From the NCBI GenBank assembly GCA_001804165.1, contig MHFL01000027.1, positions 16,006-38,605 of the forward strand: a stretch of DNA of 22,600 bases, in the 5' to 3' direction. The stretch is from Omnitrophica bacterium RIFCSPLOWO2_01_FULL_45_10. GTDB taxonomy: Bacteria; Omnitrophota; Gorgyraeia; 2-01-FULL-45-10. Position numbers and translations under genes: made by a program. Positions 13,787 through 21,493 of this stretch are shown piece after piece. Position 1 is the stretch's first letter, and each line of letters begins with the position of its first letter. Below the pieces are notes generated by a model. The model saw only the letters and a list, made by a program, of their open reading frames with translations, had not been told where the DNA came from and searched no databases.

Positions 13787-15535
13787 GTGCCCATACCGCA
13801 AGAGACGATAGACGAGATTCAGGCGAAGATAGATATAGTAGATGTCATCTCCGGCCGCATACCGTTGAAGAAGATCGGCAGAAGCTTTAAGGCGCTCTGC
13901 CCGTTTCATCATGAGAAGACCCCTTCTTTCATAGTAAGCCCCGATAAACAGATATATCACTGTTTCGGCTGCGGCGCCGGAGGAAACGCGTTCTCATTTT
14001 TAATGAAGTACGACAACCTGGAATTTCCGGAAGCGGTCGAGCAATTGGCCGAGAAGGCAGGGGTAACTCTGCCGCGCCACGCTTCGGCTAAAGATGAGAG
14101 TTCTTTGTCCAATCAACTTTACAAGATTAATGAGTTGGCCTGCGGTTTTTTTCAGCAAACTTTAGCGAACAATAGTTCGGCAAGAGAATACCTGATATCG
14201 CGAGGCATGGGCGATGAAACGCTCAAGAATTTTAGAATAGGATATGCGCCGAACGCATGGGACGCGCTTTTAAGTTTCTTCAAGAATAAGGGCTTCAGCG
14301 GAGCCGTATTGGAAAAGGCGGGCCTTGTCATAGCAAACGATAAAGGCGGCTGGTACGATAGGTTCAGGAACAGGATAATCTTTCCGATAAGCGATTTGAA
14401 GCAGAGGATATTGGGTTTTGGAGGCCGTGTCCTCGATGTGAGTCTACCTAAATATATAAATTCGCCCGAGACGCATATATATAGTAAAGGGAAAAATCTG
14501 TATGGATTGAACTTCAGCAAGGAATATATAAGAAAATCGGGCTTTTGCCTCATAGTAGAAGGTTACCTGGACTACGTAATACCTTATCAGGCCGGGATAA
14601 GGAGCTTGATCGCGACTCTCGGAACCGCCCTGACAGTCGAGCAGGTGAAGTTGCTCAAAAGATTCACCCAGACCGTCATAACGGTCTACGACCCGGATGA
14701 GGCGGGCGAGGCGGCGAGCTTTAAAGCGCTGGACTTATTTCTAGACGAAGGTGTGAACATATATATTGCGGAACTCACCGCCGGATACGACCCGGACAGT
14801 TACATACGTAAATTCGGCGCGGAGGAATTTAAAGACCTCATAAAAAAATCAAAGAATCTATTCGATTACAAGCTCGAAAAGCTGGAGAGAAGATTCGATA
14901 TAACGAGCGCCAATGGGAAGACGCGAATAGCGGGCGAGATGCTGCCAACGATCGCCAGGATAAAGAACGCCGTATTAAAGTCCAATCTCGTCAAACGACT
15001 TAGTGAGCGGCTCTCTGTTGATGAAGAGTCCGTCAGGGAAGAGATGAGAAAAGTCAAATTGGATTATGGCGAAAGCCGCTATCTTGTGAAGATCGGCTCT
15101 TCGGGAAAAAACGTGGTGAGCGCGGAGAAGATGCTATTGGCGCTTTTGATCGAATCAGGAGATTATGTCGAAAAGATAAAGCAGGCGTTATCCTTGGAAG
15201 AATTCAAGGCCTCCTCTATAAGGGATATCGTGAAGGCGGTCTTTGACCTTCGCGAAAAAGGAAAAGAGTTAAGCGTGTCGAGTCTAATAAATTATCTCGG
15301 CAATAGACCGGAAGAGGCCGTGTTAATATCTGAGGCGGTAAGTATTCTTGAGACGGTTACGGATAGAAAGAAAGTTATCGATGACTGCATCATGAGGATA
15401 AAAAAAGATAACTTGAATGACCAGTTGGGCCGGCTTAAGGAAGCTATTAAGGCGGCGCATGAACAAAAAGATGAGAATGGCGTTAACTCTCTTATAAATC
15501 AATACGATACGCTGCTGAGGGGCGCGCGACATTAA
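13787..15535 (+). CDS. dnaG: DNA primase DnaG
   Basis: The 582-residue primase has the expected modules. The N-terminal CHC2 zinc finger has Cys38, His41, Cys59 and Cys62. The TOPRIM catalytic core begins with 'IVEGYLD' near residue 256 and continues to the metal-binding 'YDPDEAGE' near 301. A C-terminal helicase-binding-type region follows. DnaG makes the RNA primers for replication. The start is GTG directly after the nif3-like stop (TAAGTG), with AGAAGG just upstream. The zinc-finger distance from this start is canonical. The stop is followed three bases later by rpoD, the classical primase-sigma pairing. Confidence 0.97.
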   Translation: MPIPQETIDEIQAKIDIVDVISGRIPLKKIGRSFKALCPFHHEKTPSFIVSPDKQIYHCFGCGAGGNAFSFLMKYDNLEFPEAVEQLAEKAGVTLPRHASAKDESSLSNQLYKINELACGFFQQTLANNSSAREYLISRGMGDETLKNFRIGYAPNAWDALLSFFKNKGFSGAVLEKAGLVIANDKGGWYDRFRNRIIFPISDLKQRILGFGGRVLDVSLPKYINSPETHIYSKGKNLYGLNFSKEYIRKSGFCLIVEGYLDYVIPYQAGIRSLIATLGTALTVEQVKLLKRFTQTVITVYDPDEAGEAASFKALDLFLDEGVNIYIAELTAGYDPDSYIRKFGAEEFKDLIKKSKNLFDYKLEKLERRFDITSANGKTRIAGEMLPTIARIKNAVLKSNLVKRLSERLSVDEESVREEMRKVKLDYGESRYLVKIGSSGKNVVSAEKMLLALLIESGDYVEKIKQALSLEEFKASSIRDIVKAVFDLREKGKELSVSSLINYLGNRPEEAVLISEAVSILETVTDRKKVIDDCIMRIKKDNLNDQLGRLKEAIKAAHEQKDENGVNSLINQYDTLLRGARH

Positions 15536-15538
15536 GAA

Positions 15539-17245
15539 ATGAAAAAGACGAAGAAGAAAAAAACTTTAAGGCGGGCAATAAAGGCGCGGAAAAGAAAGAG
15601 CATTTTCTTTAGGAAGCGTTTCTTTAAAAAACGACCTCCAAAGGCGCAACTAAATTTAAAAGAGAATTCAGCGGCAAAAGGGCTTAAGGAACGTTTTAAC
15701 AATAAGACCTCTTCTTTTAAAGAATTGTCCGAATTGATAGCGCGGGGCAAGGAGAAGGGGCATCTCACGTTTGACGAGGTAAATAACCTCCTTCCGGTCG
15801 ATATCGTTTCCTCCGAAGAGATAGACGAAATACTCGGCATACTAGGCGATGAGAATATAAAGTTGGTCGACAGCGAAGAGGAACTGACGGCGAAAGAAAC
15901 TCTTGAGGAAACTGTAACAGAGAAGAAAGAAGAACCGAAGGAAGAGATCTCAAAACTCGTCCAGATAGACGACCCGGTCAAGATGTACTTGAGGCAAATG
16001 GGTCAGATTCCGCTTTTGACGAGAGAGCAGGAATTAGAGATAGCCGAGCGCATAAAGGAAACGGAGTACAAGTTCAGGGACGCCGTTAATTACCTGAAAC
16101 TTTCAAAATCGAAGGCGCTCGAGATATTGAATAATATTTTGAAAAATGAACTGAACGCCGAAGAGTATCTGAAGATTGATATCAGCCTAAGCCAAGTGAG
16201 ATTTAAAAATCGATTAACGCGCTTAAGGAACTCCTTACGCAAGGCGAGGACCAAATCAGGCATAGCGAAAGTGATAAAAGAGGTGAATCTGGCCATATCC
16301 GTTATCGAAGAGACAGCGAAAAAGGGCGAGGAATATTTAACCGAATATTCCAGGATAGAAAATAGACTGGCAAGACTGAAAAAGAAGGAGCGCCTGGAAA
16401 GAAAAAATTCGCTAAAGGAAAAAAGGAGGATTGAACAAGAATTCGGAGAGCCGATCAATGCTATAAGGGAACATTATAAGGCGATAAAATCATCCGAGGC
16501 AAAGTTCACCAAAGCAAAGAAGGAACTCATCGCCGCGAATTTGCGGCTCGTCGTGAGCATTGCCAAAAAATATACCAACCGCGGGCTATCTTTTCTCGAT
16601 CTCATTCAAGAAGGGAACATCGGCCTGATGAAGGCAGTTGAGAAGTTCGAATATAAACGCGGATACAAATTCTCGACTTACGCGACATGGTGGATTCGTC
16701 AGGCGATAACGCGCTCCATCGCTGACCAGTCGAGAACCATCAGGATACCGGTCCACATGACCGAGACGATCAATAAGTTGATAAAGGTATCCCGGGTGCT
16801 CGTCCAGCAGAACGGTAAGGAACCGACGCCTGAAGAGATAGCCCATAAGATGAGAATGCCCGTGGATAAGGTGAGGGGGATATTGAAGATCGCCCAGGAG
16901 CCGATATCGCTCCAGACGCCGATAGGGGATGAAGGCGATACGCATTTCGGCGACTTCATAGAAGATAAACGCGCCGTATCGCCGGCTAATGCCACGGCCT
17001 ACTCGATGTTAAAGGAGCAGTTAGACGATGTCCTCTGCACGCTTACGGAGCGCGAGAAAAAGGTCCTGCGCCTGCGCTTTGGCATAGGCGACGGATATTC
17101 TAGGACGCTCGAAGAAGTAGGGGCCGTATTCAAAGTAACGAGAGAGCGCGTGAGACAAATAGAGGCGAAGGCGCTGAGGAAGTTGAGACATCCTACCAGG
17201 GCGAGGAGATTAAAGAATTTCCTCGCAATGGCTGTGGCCGAATAA
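15539..17245 (+). CDS. rpoD: Primary RNA polymerase sigma factor RpoD
   Basis: This 568-residue sigma-70 has region 1.1 (about 58-120), region 1.2 from '[11 protein letters not shown]' (about 145), a non-conserved spacer (about 170-330) and region 2 from '[12 protein letters not shown]' (about 333). Region 2 includes the -10-binding '[17 protein letters not shown]'. Region 3 and region 4 with '[13 protein letters not shown]' (about 501) and the -35-binding '[20 protein letters not shown]' follow. It directs housekeeping transcription, and the TTGACA/TATANT promoters in this window fit it. It is unusual in having about 45 Lys/Arg-rich residues before region 1.1. The ATG has only a weak upstream ribosome binding site, so translation may be coupled to dnaG. 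Confidence 0.97.
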   Translation: MKKTKKKKTLRRAIKARKRKSIFFRKRFFKKRPPKAQLNLKENSAAKGLKERFNNKTSSFKELSELIARGKEKGHLTFDEVNNLLPVDIVSSEEIDEILGILGDENIKLVDSEEELTAKETLEETVTEKKEEPKEEISKLVQIDDPVKMYLRQMGQIPLLTREQELEIAERIKETEYKFRDAVNYLKLSKSKALEILNNILKNELNAEEYLKIDISLSQVRFKNRLTRLRNSLRKARTKSGIAKVIKEVNLAISVIEETAKKGEEYLTEYSRIENRLARLKKKERLERKNSLKEKRRIEQEFGEPINAIREHYKAIKSSEAKFTKAKKELIAANLRLVVSIAKKYTNRGLSFLDLIQEGNIGLMKAVEKFEYKRGYKFSTYATWWIRQAITRSIADQSRTIRIPVHMTETINKLIKVSRVLVQQNGKEPTPEEIAHKMRMPVDKVRGILKIAQEPISLQTPIGDEGDTHFGDFIEDKRAVSPANATAYSMLKEQLDDVLCTLTEREKKVLRLRFGIGDGYSRTLEEVGAVFKVTRERVRQIEAKALRKLRHPTRARRLKNFLAMAVAE

Positions 17246-17263
17246 CAAGCCGAATAAAAAGTT

Positions 17264-17293
17264 TTGACAAGGATGAGTTCGATATGTTATACT
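17264..17293 (+). promoter_or_regulatory. Sigma-70 promoter of rplM-rpsI
   Basis: TTGACA (17264-17269) and TATACT (17288-17293) are separated by 18 bases, in the 70-bp gap between rpoD and rplM. The start would be near 17300, giving a very short leader. No L13-binding structure is apparent in it. Confidence 0.75.
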
Positions 17294-17315
17294 TTAGCAC
17301 TTTAAAAGGCACGGT

Positions 17316-17744
17316 ATGAAGACATACATAGCGAAACAGAAAGACATACACAGGGCATGGTACGTAGTCGATGCCAAGGACAAGATACTGGGTCGGCTCG
17401 CGACCAAGGTTGCCACTTTATTGATGGGCAAGGGCAAGGCGATTTATTCTCCTCATCAGGATGTCGGCGATGAGGTTATCGTCATTAATGCTCGAAATAT
17501 AAAGACCACCGGCAAAAAGTTGAGCCAAAAGGAATATAAGAGATATTCGGCATATCCCGGCGGGCTAAAGATAGAGACGCTTGAAACCGTCCTAAAGAAA
17601 AAGCCGGAATATGTCATAAGGCACGCTGTTAAGGGCATGTTGCCTAAGAGCAAACTGGGCGATAAACTTTTGAAGAAACTTAAAGTATATCCGGATGGAA
17701 CACACCCTCATAGCGCCCAGAAGCCGAAGGAATTAGTGGTATAA
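17316..17744 (+). CDS. rplM: 50S ribosomal protein L13
   Basis: The 142-residue product matches L13 in full: 'WYVVDAKDKILGRLATKVATLL' features over residues 15-36, 'VIVINARNIKTTGKK', a 'YPGGLK' loop, and 'VKGMLPKSKLG' near residue 107. L13 binds 23S rRNA early in large-subunit assembly. It is followed 13 bases later by rpsI, the universal partner. Confidence 0.98.
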   Translation: MKTYIAKQKDIHRAWYVVDAKDKILGRLATKVATLLMGKGKAIYSPHQDVGDEVIVINARNIKTTGKKLSQKEYKRYSAYPGGLKIETLETVLKKKPEYVIRHAVKGMLPKSKLGDKLLKKLKVYPDGTHPHSAQKPKELVV

Positions 17745-17757
17745 AAAGGAAATTATT

Positions 17758-18153
17758 ATGGCAGAGATAATTCAATATTTCGCTACTGGAAGGCGAAAAA
17801 ATTCGATAGCGCGGGTTAGACTGCTCTCAGGTACCGGTAAGATAGTGGTAAATTCGCGGACCTTCGAGAATTATTTTTCGAGAGAGACCTATCGCCTCAT
17901 AATAATGCAGCCTCTTGAACATGTGAAACTTCAATCGAATCTCGACATCTACGCGAACGTCGAGGGCGGTGGTAACGGTGGCCAGGCGGGCGCTGTGCAG
18001 TTGGGCATAGCGAGGGCCATCGTCAAGATGGACGAGGGTTTGAGGCAGACCCTGAAGAAGGCCGGGTTCCTGACGCGCGATCCAAGGATGCGCGAACGTA
18101 AGAAATACGGCAGGAAAAGGGCCAGGAGGAAATTCCAATACAGTAAGAGGTAA
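17758..18153 (+). CDS. rpsI: 30S ribosomal protein S9
   Basis: The 131-residue product shows the S9 signatures: 'ATGRRKNSIARVRL' near the N-terminus, 'VEGGGNGGQAGAVQLGIARAI' features around residues 67-88, 'LTRDPRMRERKKYG', and the conserved basic C-terminal tail ending SKR, which reaches the P-site tRNA in the ribosome. It forms an operon with rplM and is followed by an intrinsic terminator. Confidence 0.98.
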   Translation: MAEIIQYFATGRRKNSIARVRLLSGTGKIVVNSRTFENYFSRETYRLIIMQPLEHVKLQSNLDIYANVEGGGNGGQAGAVQLGIARAIVKMDEGLRQTLKKAGFLTRDPRMRERKKYGRKRARRKFQYSKR

Positions 18154-18192
18154 TCCTAAAATTTAGGAATTACGATTTCCGACGGAAATTCG

Positions 18193-18246
18193 AAAAACCT
18201 ATCTGGTCAACTCCGACGATATTTTTGTTGACAGGGTAGGTTTTTT
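18193..18246 (+). terminator. Rho-independent terminator of rplM-rpsI
   Basis: The segment AAAAACCTATC...GGTCAAC pairs with GTTGACAGGGTAGG followed by TTTTTT (18241-18246). It forms a stem of about 16 pairs with a small bulge and a T-rich tail. Two smaller palindromes (TCCTAAAATTTAGGA at about 18157 and TTTCCGACGGAAA at about 18177) stand before it. Confidence 0.8.
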
Positions 18247-18294
18247 AATTTATGATTAAGTGTGTTTATCGTCGAGGAAGAGATAAATCTATCG

Positions 18295-18369
18295 GTCATT
18301 GCGAGGCACGCAGTGCCGAAGCAATCTAAAAGAGAGATTGCTTCGTCGCCTTCGGCTCCTCGCAATGAC
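18295..18369. repeat. Palindromic interspersed element upstream of argC
   Basis: Outer arms GTCATTGCGAGG (18295-18306) and CCTCGCAATGAC (18358-18369) are perfect complements. So are inner arms CGAAGCAATCT (18317-18327) and AGATTGCTTCG (18335-18345). The 75-bp element can fold into a long, interrupted hairpin. It has the look of a short non-coding interspersed repeat of a type I associate with several unrelated bacterial genomes. Its neighbours 18247-18294 show nothing else. Confidence 0.75.
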
Positions 18370-18394
18370 GGATGTCACTATTAGAGGTGAAGAC

Positions 18395-19408
18395 ATGTTT
18401 AAAGTTGGCATAATAGGCGCAACGGGTTATACGGGAGAAGAAATAATCAAAATTCTGTCGACCCATAGCAGGATAAAGATAACACACCTGTCCGCCGTTT
18501 TAGATAAAGAAGAGCCGATCTCAAATATCTTTCCTTCCCTCAAGGGAAGGGTAGACGTGATTTGCGAGAAACCGGACGCGGAAAAAGCGAAAGATGAAGT
18601 CGATATAATATTCCTAGCGCTTCCGCATAGGGTTTCAATGGAATTCGCGCCGACATTTTTAAGGGCAAAGAAAAAAGTCGTAGATTTAAGCGCGGATTAT
18701 AGACTTTCTCCTGACGCCTATAAAGTATGGTACGGTATTGAGCATAAGGACAAAGGTAATATTCAGGAGGCGGTCTATGGCCTGTCTGAGATATACCGCG
18801 ATGAGATTAAAAATGCGTCATTGATCGCTAATCCCGGCTGCTACCCCACGAGCGTCGTGCTTGCGCTTGCTCCGCTCATCAGGGAGATGGCCGTAGAAAG
18901 GGAGTGCATAATCGCCGACTCAAAAAGCGGAGTGACAGGCGCGGGAAGGAGGCCTGACCTCGCGCTCTCTTTCGGAGAGGTCAACGAAAACATGAAGGCG
19001 TATAAGATAAATGAGCACCAGCACAAGCCGGAGATAAATAAGATTTTGTCTTCCCTGGCGGGAGAGGAAACGGATGTGATATTTACACCGCACCTTGTCC
19101 CGATGAATAGAGGCATATTATCAACGATATATGTGAGGTTGAAGAAGAAGTTGGAGTTAAAGGCCGCGTTGAATTTGTATAAAAATTTCTATTCAGGAAG
19201 GCCCTTCGTTCGGATCTATGATGAAGGCAAATTTCCCCAAATACGGAATGTTGTTGGGACGAATTTTTGCGATATAGGCATAAAGATAACAGGCGGTGCG
19301 TGTGTTCTGGTTTCCTGCATCGATAATCTACTGAAGGGCGCGGCGGGCCAGGCGGTCCAGAACATGAATATAATGTGCGGATTTGATGAGACGGAAGGGC
19401 TGATTTAA
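18395..19408 (+). CDS. argC: N-acetyl-gamma-glutamyl-phosphate reductase ArgC
   Basis: The 337-residue enzyme has the NADP-binding 'GIIGATGYTGEEI' at the N-terminus, the catalytic Cys149 in 'NPGCYPTS', and 'HLVPMNRGI' with a C-terminal 'TGGACVLVSCIDNLLKGAAGQAVQ' region. This is the type 1 ArgC. It reduces N-acetylglutamyl phosphate to the semialdehyde, the third step from glutamate to ornithine. The ATG at 18395 is preceded by GAGGTGAA. A longer frame from 18299 is rejected because it would translate the palindromic element. It is the first gene of argC-argJ-argB-argD. Confidence 0.97.
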   Translation: MFKVGIIGATGYTGEEIIKILSTHSRIKITHLSAVLDKEEPISNIFPSLKGRVDVICEKPDAEKAKDEVDIIFLALPHRVSMEFAPTFLRAKKKVVDLSADYRLSPDAYKVWYGIEHKDKGNIQEAVYGLSEIYRDEIKNASLIANPGCYPTSVVLALAPLIREMAVERECIIADSKSGVTGAGRRPDLALSFGEVNENMKAYKINEHQHKPEINKILSSLAGEETDVIFTPHLVPMNRGILSTIYVRLKKKLELKAALNLYKNFYSGRPFVRIYDEGKFPQIRNVVGTNFCDIGIKITGGACVLVSCIDNLLKGAAGQAVQNMNIMCGFDETEGLI

Positions 19409-19414
19409 ATTTTT

Positions 19415-20635
19415 ATGATTATTATAAAAGGCGGAGTTACGGCGGCTTTAGGATTTCAGGCGAACGGCATAGCGGCCGGCATAAAGAAATCCGGCAGGAA
19501 GGATTTGGGCCTTCTATATTCCGAGGTTCCGGCCGCCGCTAGCGGCGCGTTCACTACTAATAGATTCCAGGCATCGCCTATCAAGATAAGCAAGGCGCAT
19601 TTAAAGAATCGGCTGCACCAGGCGATCGTCGTGAATAGCGGAAACGCGAATTGCGCGAACGGTAAAATTGGCGACAGGGACGCTCTTTTAGTCGCGGAGT
19701 TCATAGCTAAAAATCTTGAGATTCACAAAGGAAACGTCCTCGTTGCTTCAACCGGCATAATAGGAAAATATCTCGATACCGAGAAGATAAGAAAAAATAT
19801 TCCTAAGCTTGTTAAGGGTTTATCGAAAAGAGGAGGCGTTTTATTTTCCGACGCCATCCTCACGACCGATACAAAAAGAAAAGAATTCGCGGTGAAGGTA
19901 AAACTGAGGTCCCATTCCGCCGCGATAGGCGGCGCGTGCAAGGGTGTAGGAATGATATATCCGAATATCAAAACGGAACGACACGCCACGATGCTCTGTT
20001 TTATTACGACAGACGCGGCCATTTCAAAAAGGATGCTTGAAGAGGCTATTTTTGAGGCGGCTCAAGGATCTTTTAACATGATATCTGTGGACGGCGATAT
20101 GTCCACTAACGACGCATTTTTTATTTTGGCTAACGGCCTCGCCGGTAATAAAACTATTTTCTCGAAAAACGGTGATTATCACAAATTTTTAGAAGCTCTG
20201 AAGTTCACGGCAAAGGAACTGGCCAAGATGATGGTCAAAGACGGAGAAGGCGCCACGAAATTCGTGGAGATAAAAGTCGCGGGCGCTGAAAGCGATGACG
20301 ACGCGAAAGCGATAGCGAGAATGATTTCCCGCTCTACGCTCTTAAAATGCGCTATATTCGGCTCCGATCCCAATTGGGGCAGGATCGCCGCGGCCTGCGG
20401 CGCAAGCGGAGTTGGTTTTGATTCAAGCAAAATTGACATATATTTGGGCGATGTAAAAGTAATGTCAGGCGGAATGAGTGTCAAAGGGTACGATGAGGGA
20501 AGAGTGAAGTCGGTTTTTAAAAAAGATAATATTCATATAAAAGTAGATTTAAAGAGCGGCTCGCATAGCGCCACTGCATGGACCTGCGACCTGTCGAAGA
20601 AGTACGTGGACATAAACGCGGAGTATCCAACTTGA
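19415..20635 (+). CDS. argJ: Ornithine acetyltransferase / N-acetylglutamate synthase ArgJ
   Basis: The 406-residue product has 'NSGNANCANG' near residue 70, the self-cleavage site with nucleophilic Thr192 in 'HATMLCF', 'SVDGDMSTND' and a C-terminal 'GSDPNWGRIAAACG'. ArgJ moves the acetyl group from acetylornithine to glutamate, and bifunctional forms also use acetyl-CoA. The sequence alone does not decide which. The segment before the nucleophile reads 'GMIYPNIKTERHATML', about five residues longer than the usual 'GMI.PNMATML'. It lies six bases after argC and overlaps argB by four bases (TTGA). Confidence 0.96.
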   Translation: MIIIKGGVTAALGFQANGIAAGIKKSGRKDLGLLYSEVPAAASGAFTTNRFQASPIKISKAHLKNRLHQAIVVNSGNANCANGKIGDRDALLVAEFIAKNLEIHKGNVLVASTGIIGKYLDTEKIRKNIPKLVKGLSKRGGVLFSDAILTTDTKRKEFAVKVKLRSHSAAIGGACKGVGMIYPNIKTERHATMLCFITTDAAISKRMLEEAIFEAAQGSFNMISVDGDMSTNDAFFILANGLAGNKTIFSKNGDYHKFLEALKFTAKELAKMMVKDGEGATKFVEIKVAGAESDDDAKAIARMISRSTLLKCAIFGSDPNWGRIAAACGASGVGFDSSKIDIYLGDVKVMSGGMSVKGYDEGRVKSVFKKDNIHIKVDLKSGSHSATAWTCDLSKKYVDINAEYPT

Positions 20636-21486
20636 AGGAAGCGATTAAGAAAAGCGACGTTTTGATAGAGGCGCTGCCTTACATAAGGAAGTTTTTTGAA
20701 AAGGTGATAGTGATAAAGTATGGCGGCTCCGCGGTTGACGAAAGAGGCATGGACAGGGCAATCTTAGAGGACATAATGTTCATGAACTATGCCGGCATGA
20801 ATCCGGTAGTCGTCCATGGAGGGGGCCCTCTCATCTCGAAGATGATGCGGAAGGCGGAATTAGAACCGAAATTCATTAATGGCAGGAGAGTTACCGATAC
20901 TCACACGATCCATATAATTGATAGGGCCCTTCACGCGATTAATAAAAAGATTGTAGGAACTTTGAGGGAGATGGGAGCGAAGGCGTTTGGACTCAGCGGG
21001 AAAGAGAATAACCTGATCAGGGTCAAAAAGATGGCGGTCGACTACGACCTCGGATTCGTGGGTGAAGTGACATCGGTGGATACGACGGTCATAAGAAGGC
21101 TTTTAGAAGATAATATAATACCTGTGGTATATCCCCTAGGCGTAGGGAGAGATGGAAATATCTACAATGTGAACGCCGACGATGTGGCGAGCGAATTGGC
21201 GATTGCGCTCAACGCGGAGAAATTTGTCCTCCTCACAAACGTGAGAGGGATAATGAGGAACAAGAGGAGCGTAAAAACCTTGTATAATACGCTCAACATA
21301 AGCCGGATAGGCGGGCTCATAAATAGAAGCGTCATAGATTCAGGGATGATACCAAAGGCATTGGCATGTGTCAACGCGATTAGGGGCGGGGTTAAAAAGG
21401 CGCACATACTGGACGCGTCAATTCCTCACGCGCTTCTATTGGAGATATTTACGGATAAAGGTATCGGGACGGAAATTGTAAAATAG
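20632..21486 (+). CDS. argB: Acetylglutamate kinase ArgB
   Basis: From TTG at 20632 the product is 284 residues and begins in the family manner: a helix leading to 'LIEALPYIRKF', then the phosphate-binding 'VIKYGG' (Lys29) and 'VVHGGGP' (60-66). Later come 'NVNADDVASELAIALNA' features and a C-terminal 'GTEIVK'. It phosphorylates N-acetylglutamate. The TTG is chosen because GGAG lies eight bases upstream and the TTGA overlap with the argJ stop couples translation. An in-frame ATG at 20578 lies deep inside argJ and would add 18 unrelated residues. The N-terminal helix ahead of ALPYI is of the type found in arginine-inhibited hexameric enzymes, but feedback control is an inference. Confidence 0.96.
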   Translation: MKEAIKKSDVLIEALPYIRKFFEKVIVIKYGGSAVDERGMDRAILEDIMFMNYAGMNPVVVHGGGPLISKMMRKAELEPKFINGRRVTDTHTIHIIDRALHAINKKIVGTLREMGAKAFGLSGKENNLIRVKKMAVDYDLGFVGEVTSVDTTVIRRLLEDNIIPVVYPLGVGRDGNIYNVNADDVASELAIALNAEKFVLLTNVRGIMRNKRSVKTLYNTLNISRIGGLINRSVIDSGMIPKALACVNAIRGGVKKAHILDASIPHALLLEIFTDKGIGTEIVK

Positions 21487-21493
21487 TATATCT

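Noticed and set aside
15532..15981. Minus-strand frame of 149 codons opposite the start of rpoD
   Set aside because: The Ser/Phe-rich product is the mirror of the Lys/Glu-rich rpoD N-terminus, and rpoD is unambiguous.
18299..18394. In-frame 32-codon extension of argC starting at a TTG
   Set aside because: It would translate the palindromic element and lies upstream of a good ribosome binding site and the canonical ArgC N-terminus at 18395.
20578..20631. In-frame ATG giving argB 18 extra residues
   Set aside because: It lies inside argJ, adds residues unrelated to ArgB, and the TTG at 20632 has a well-spaced GGAG and the family's N-terminus.
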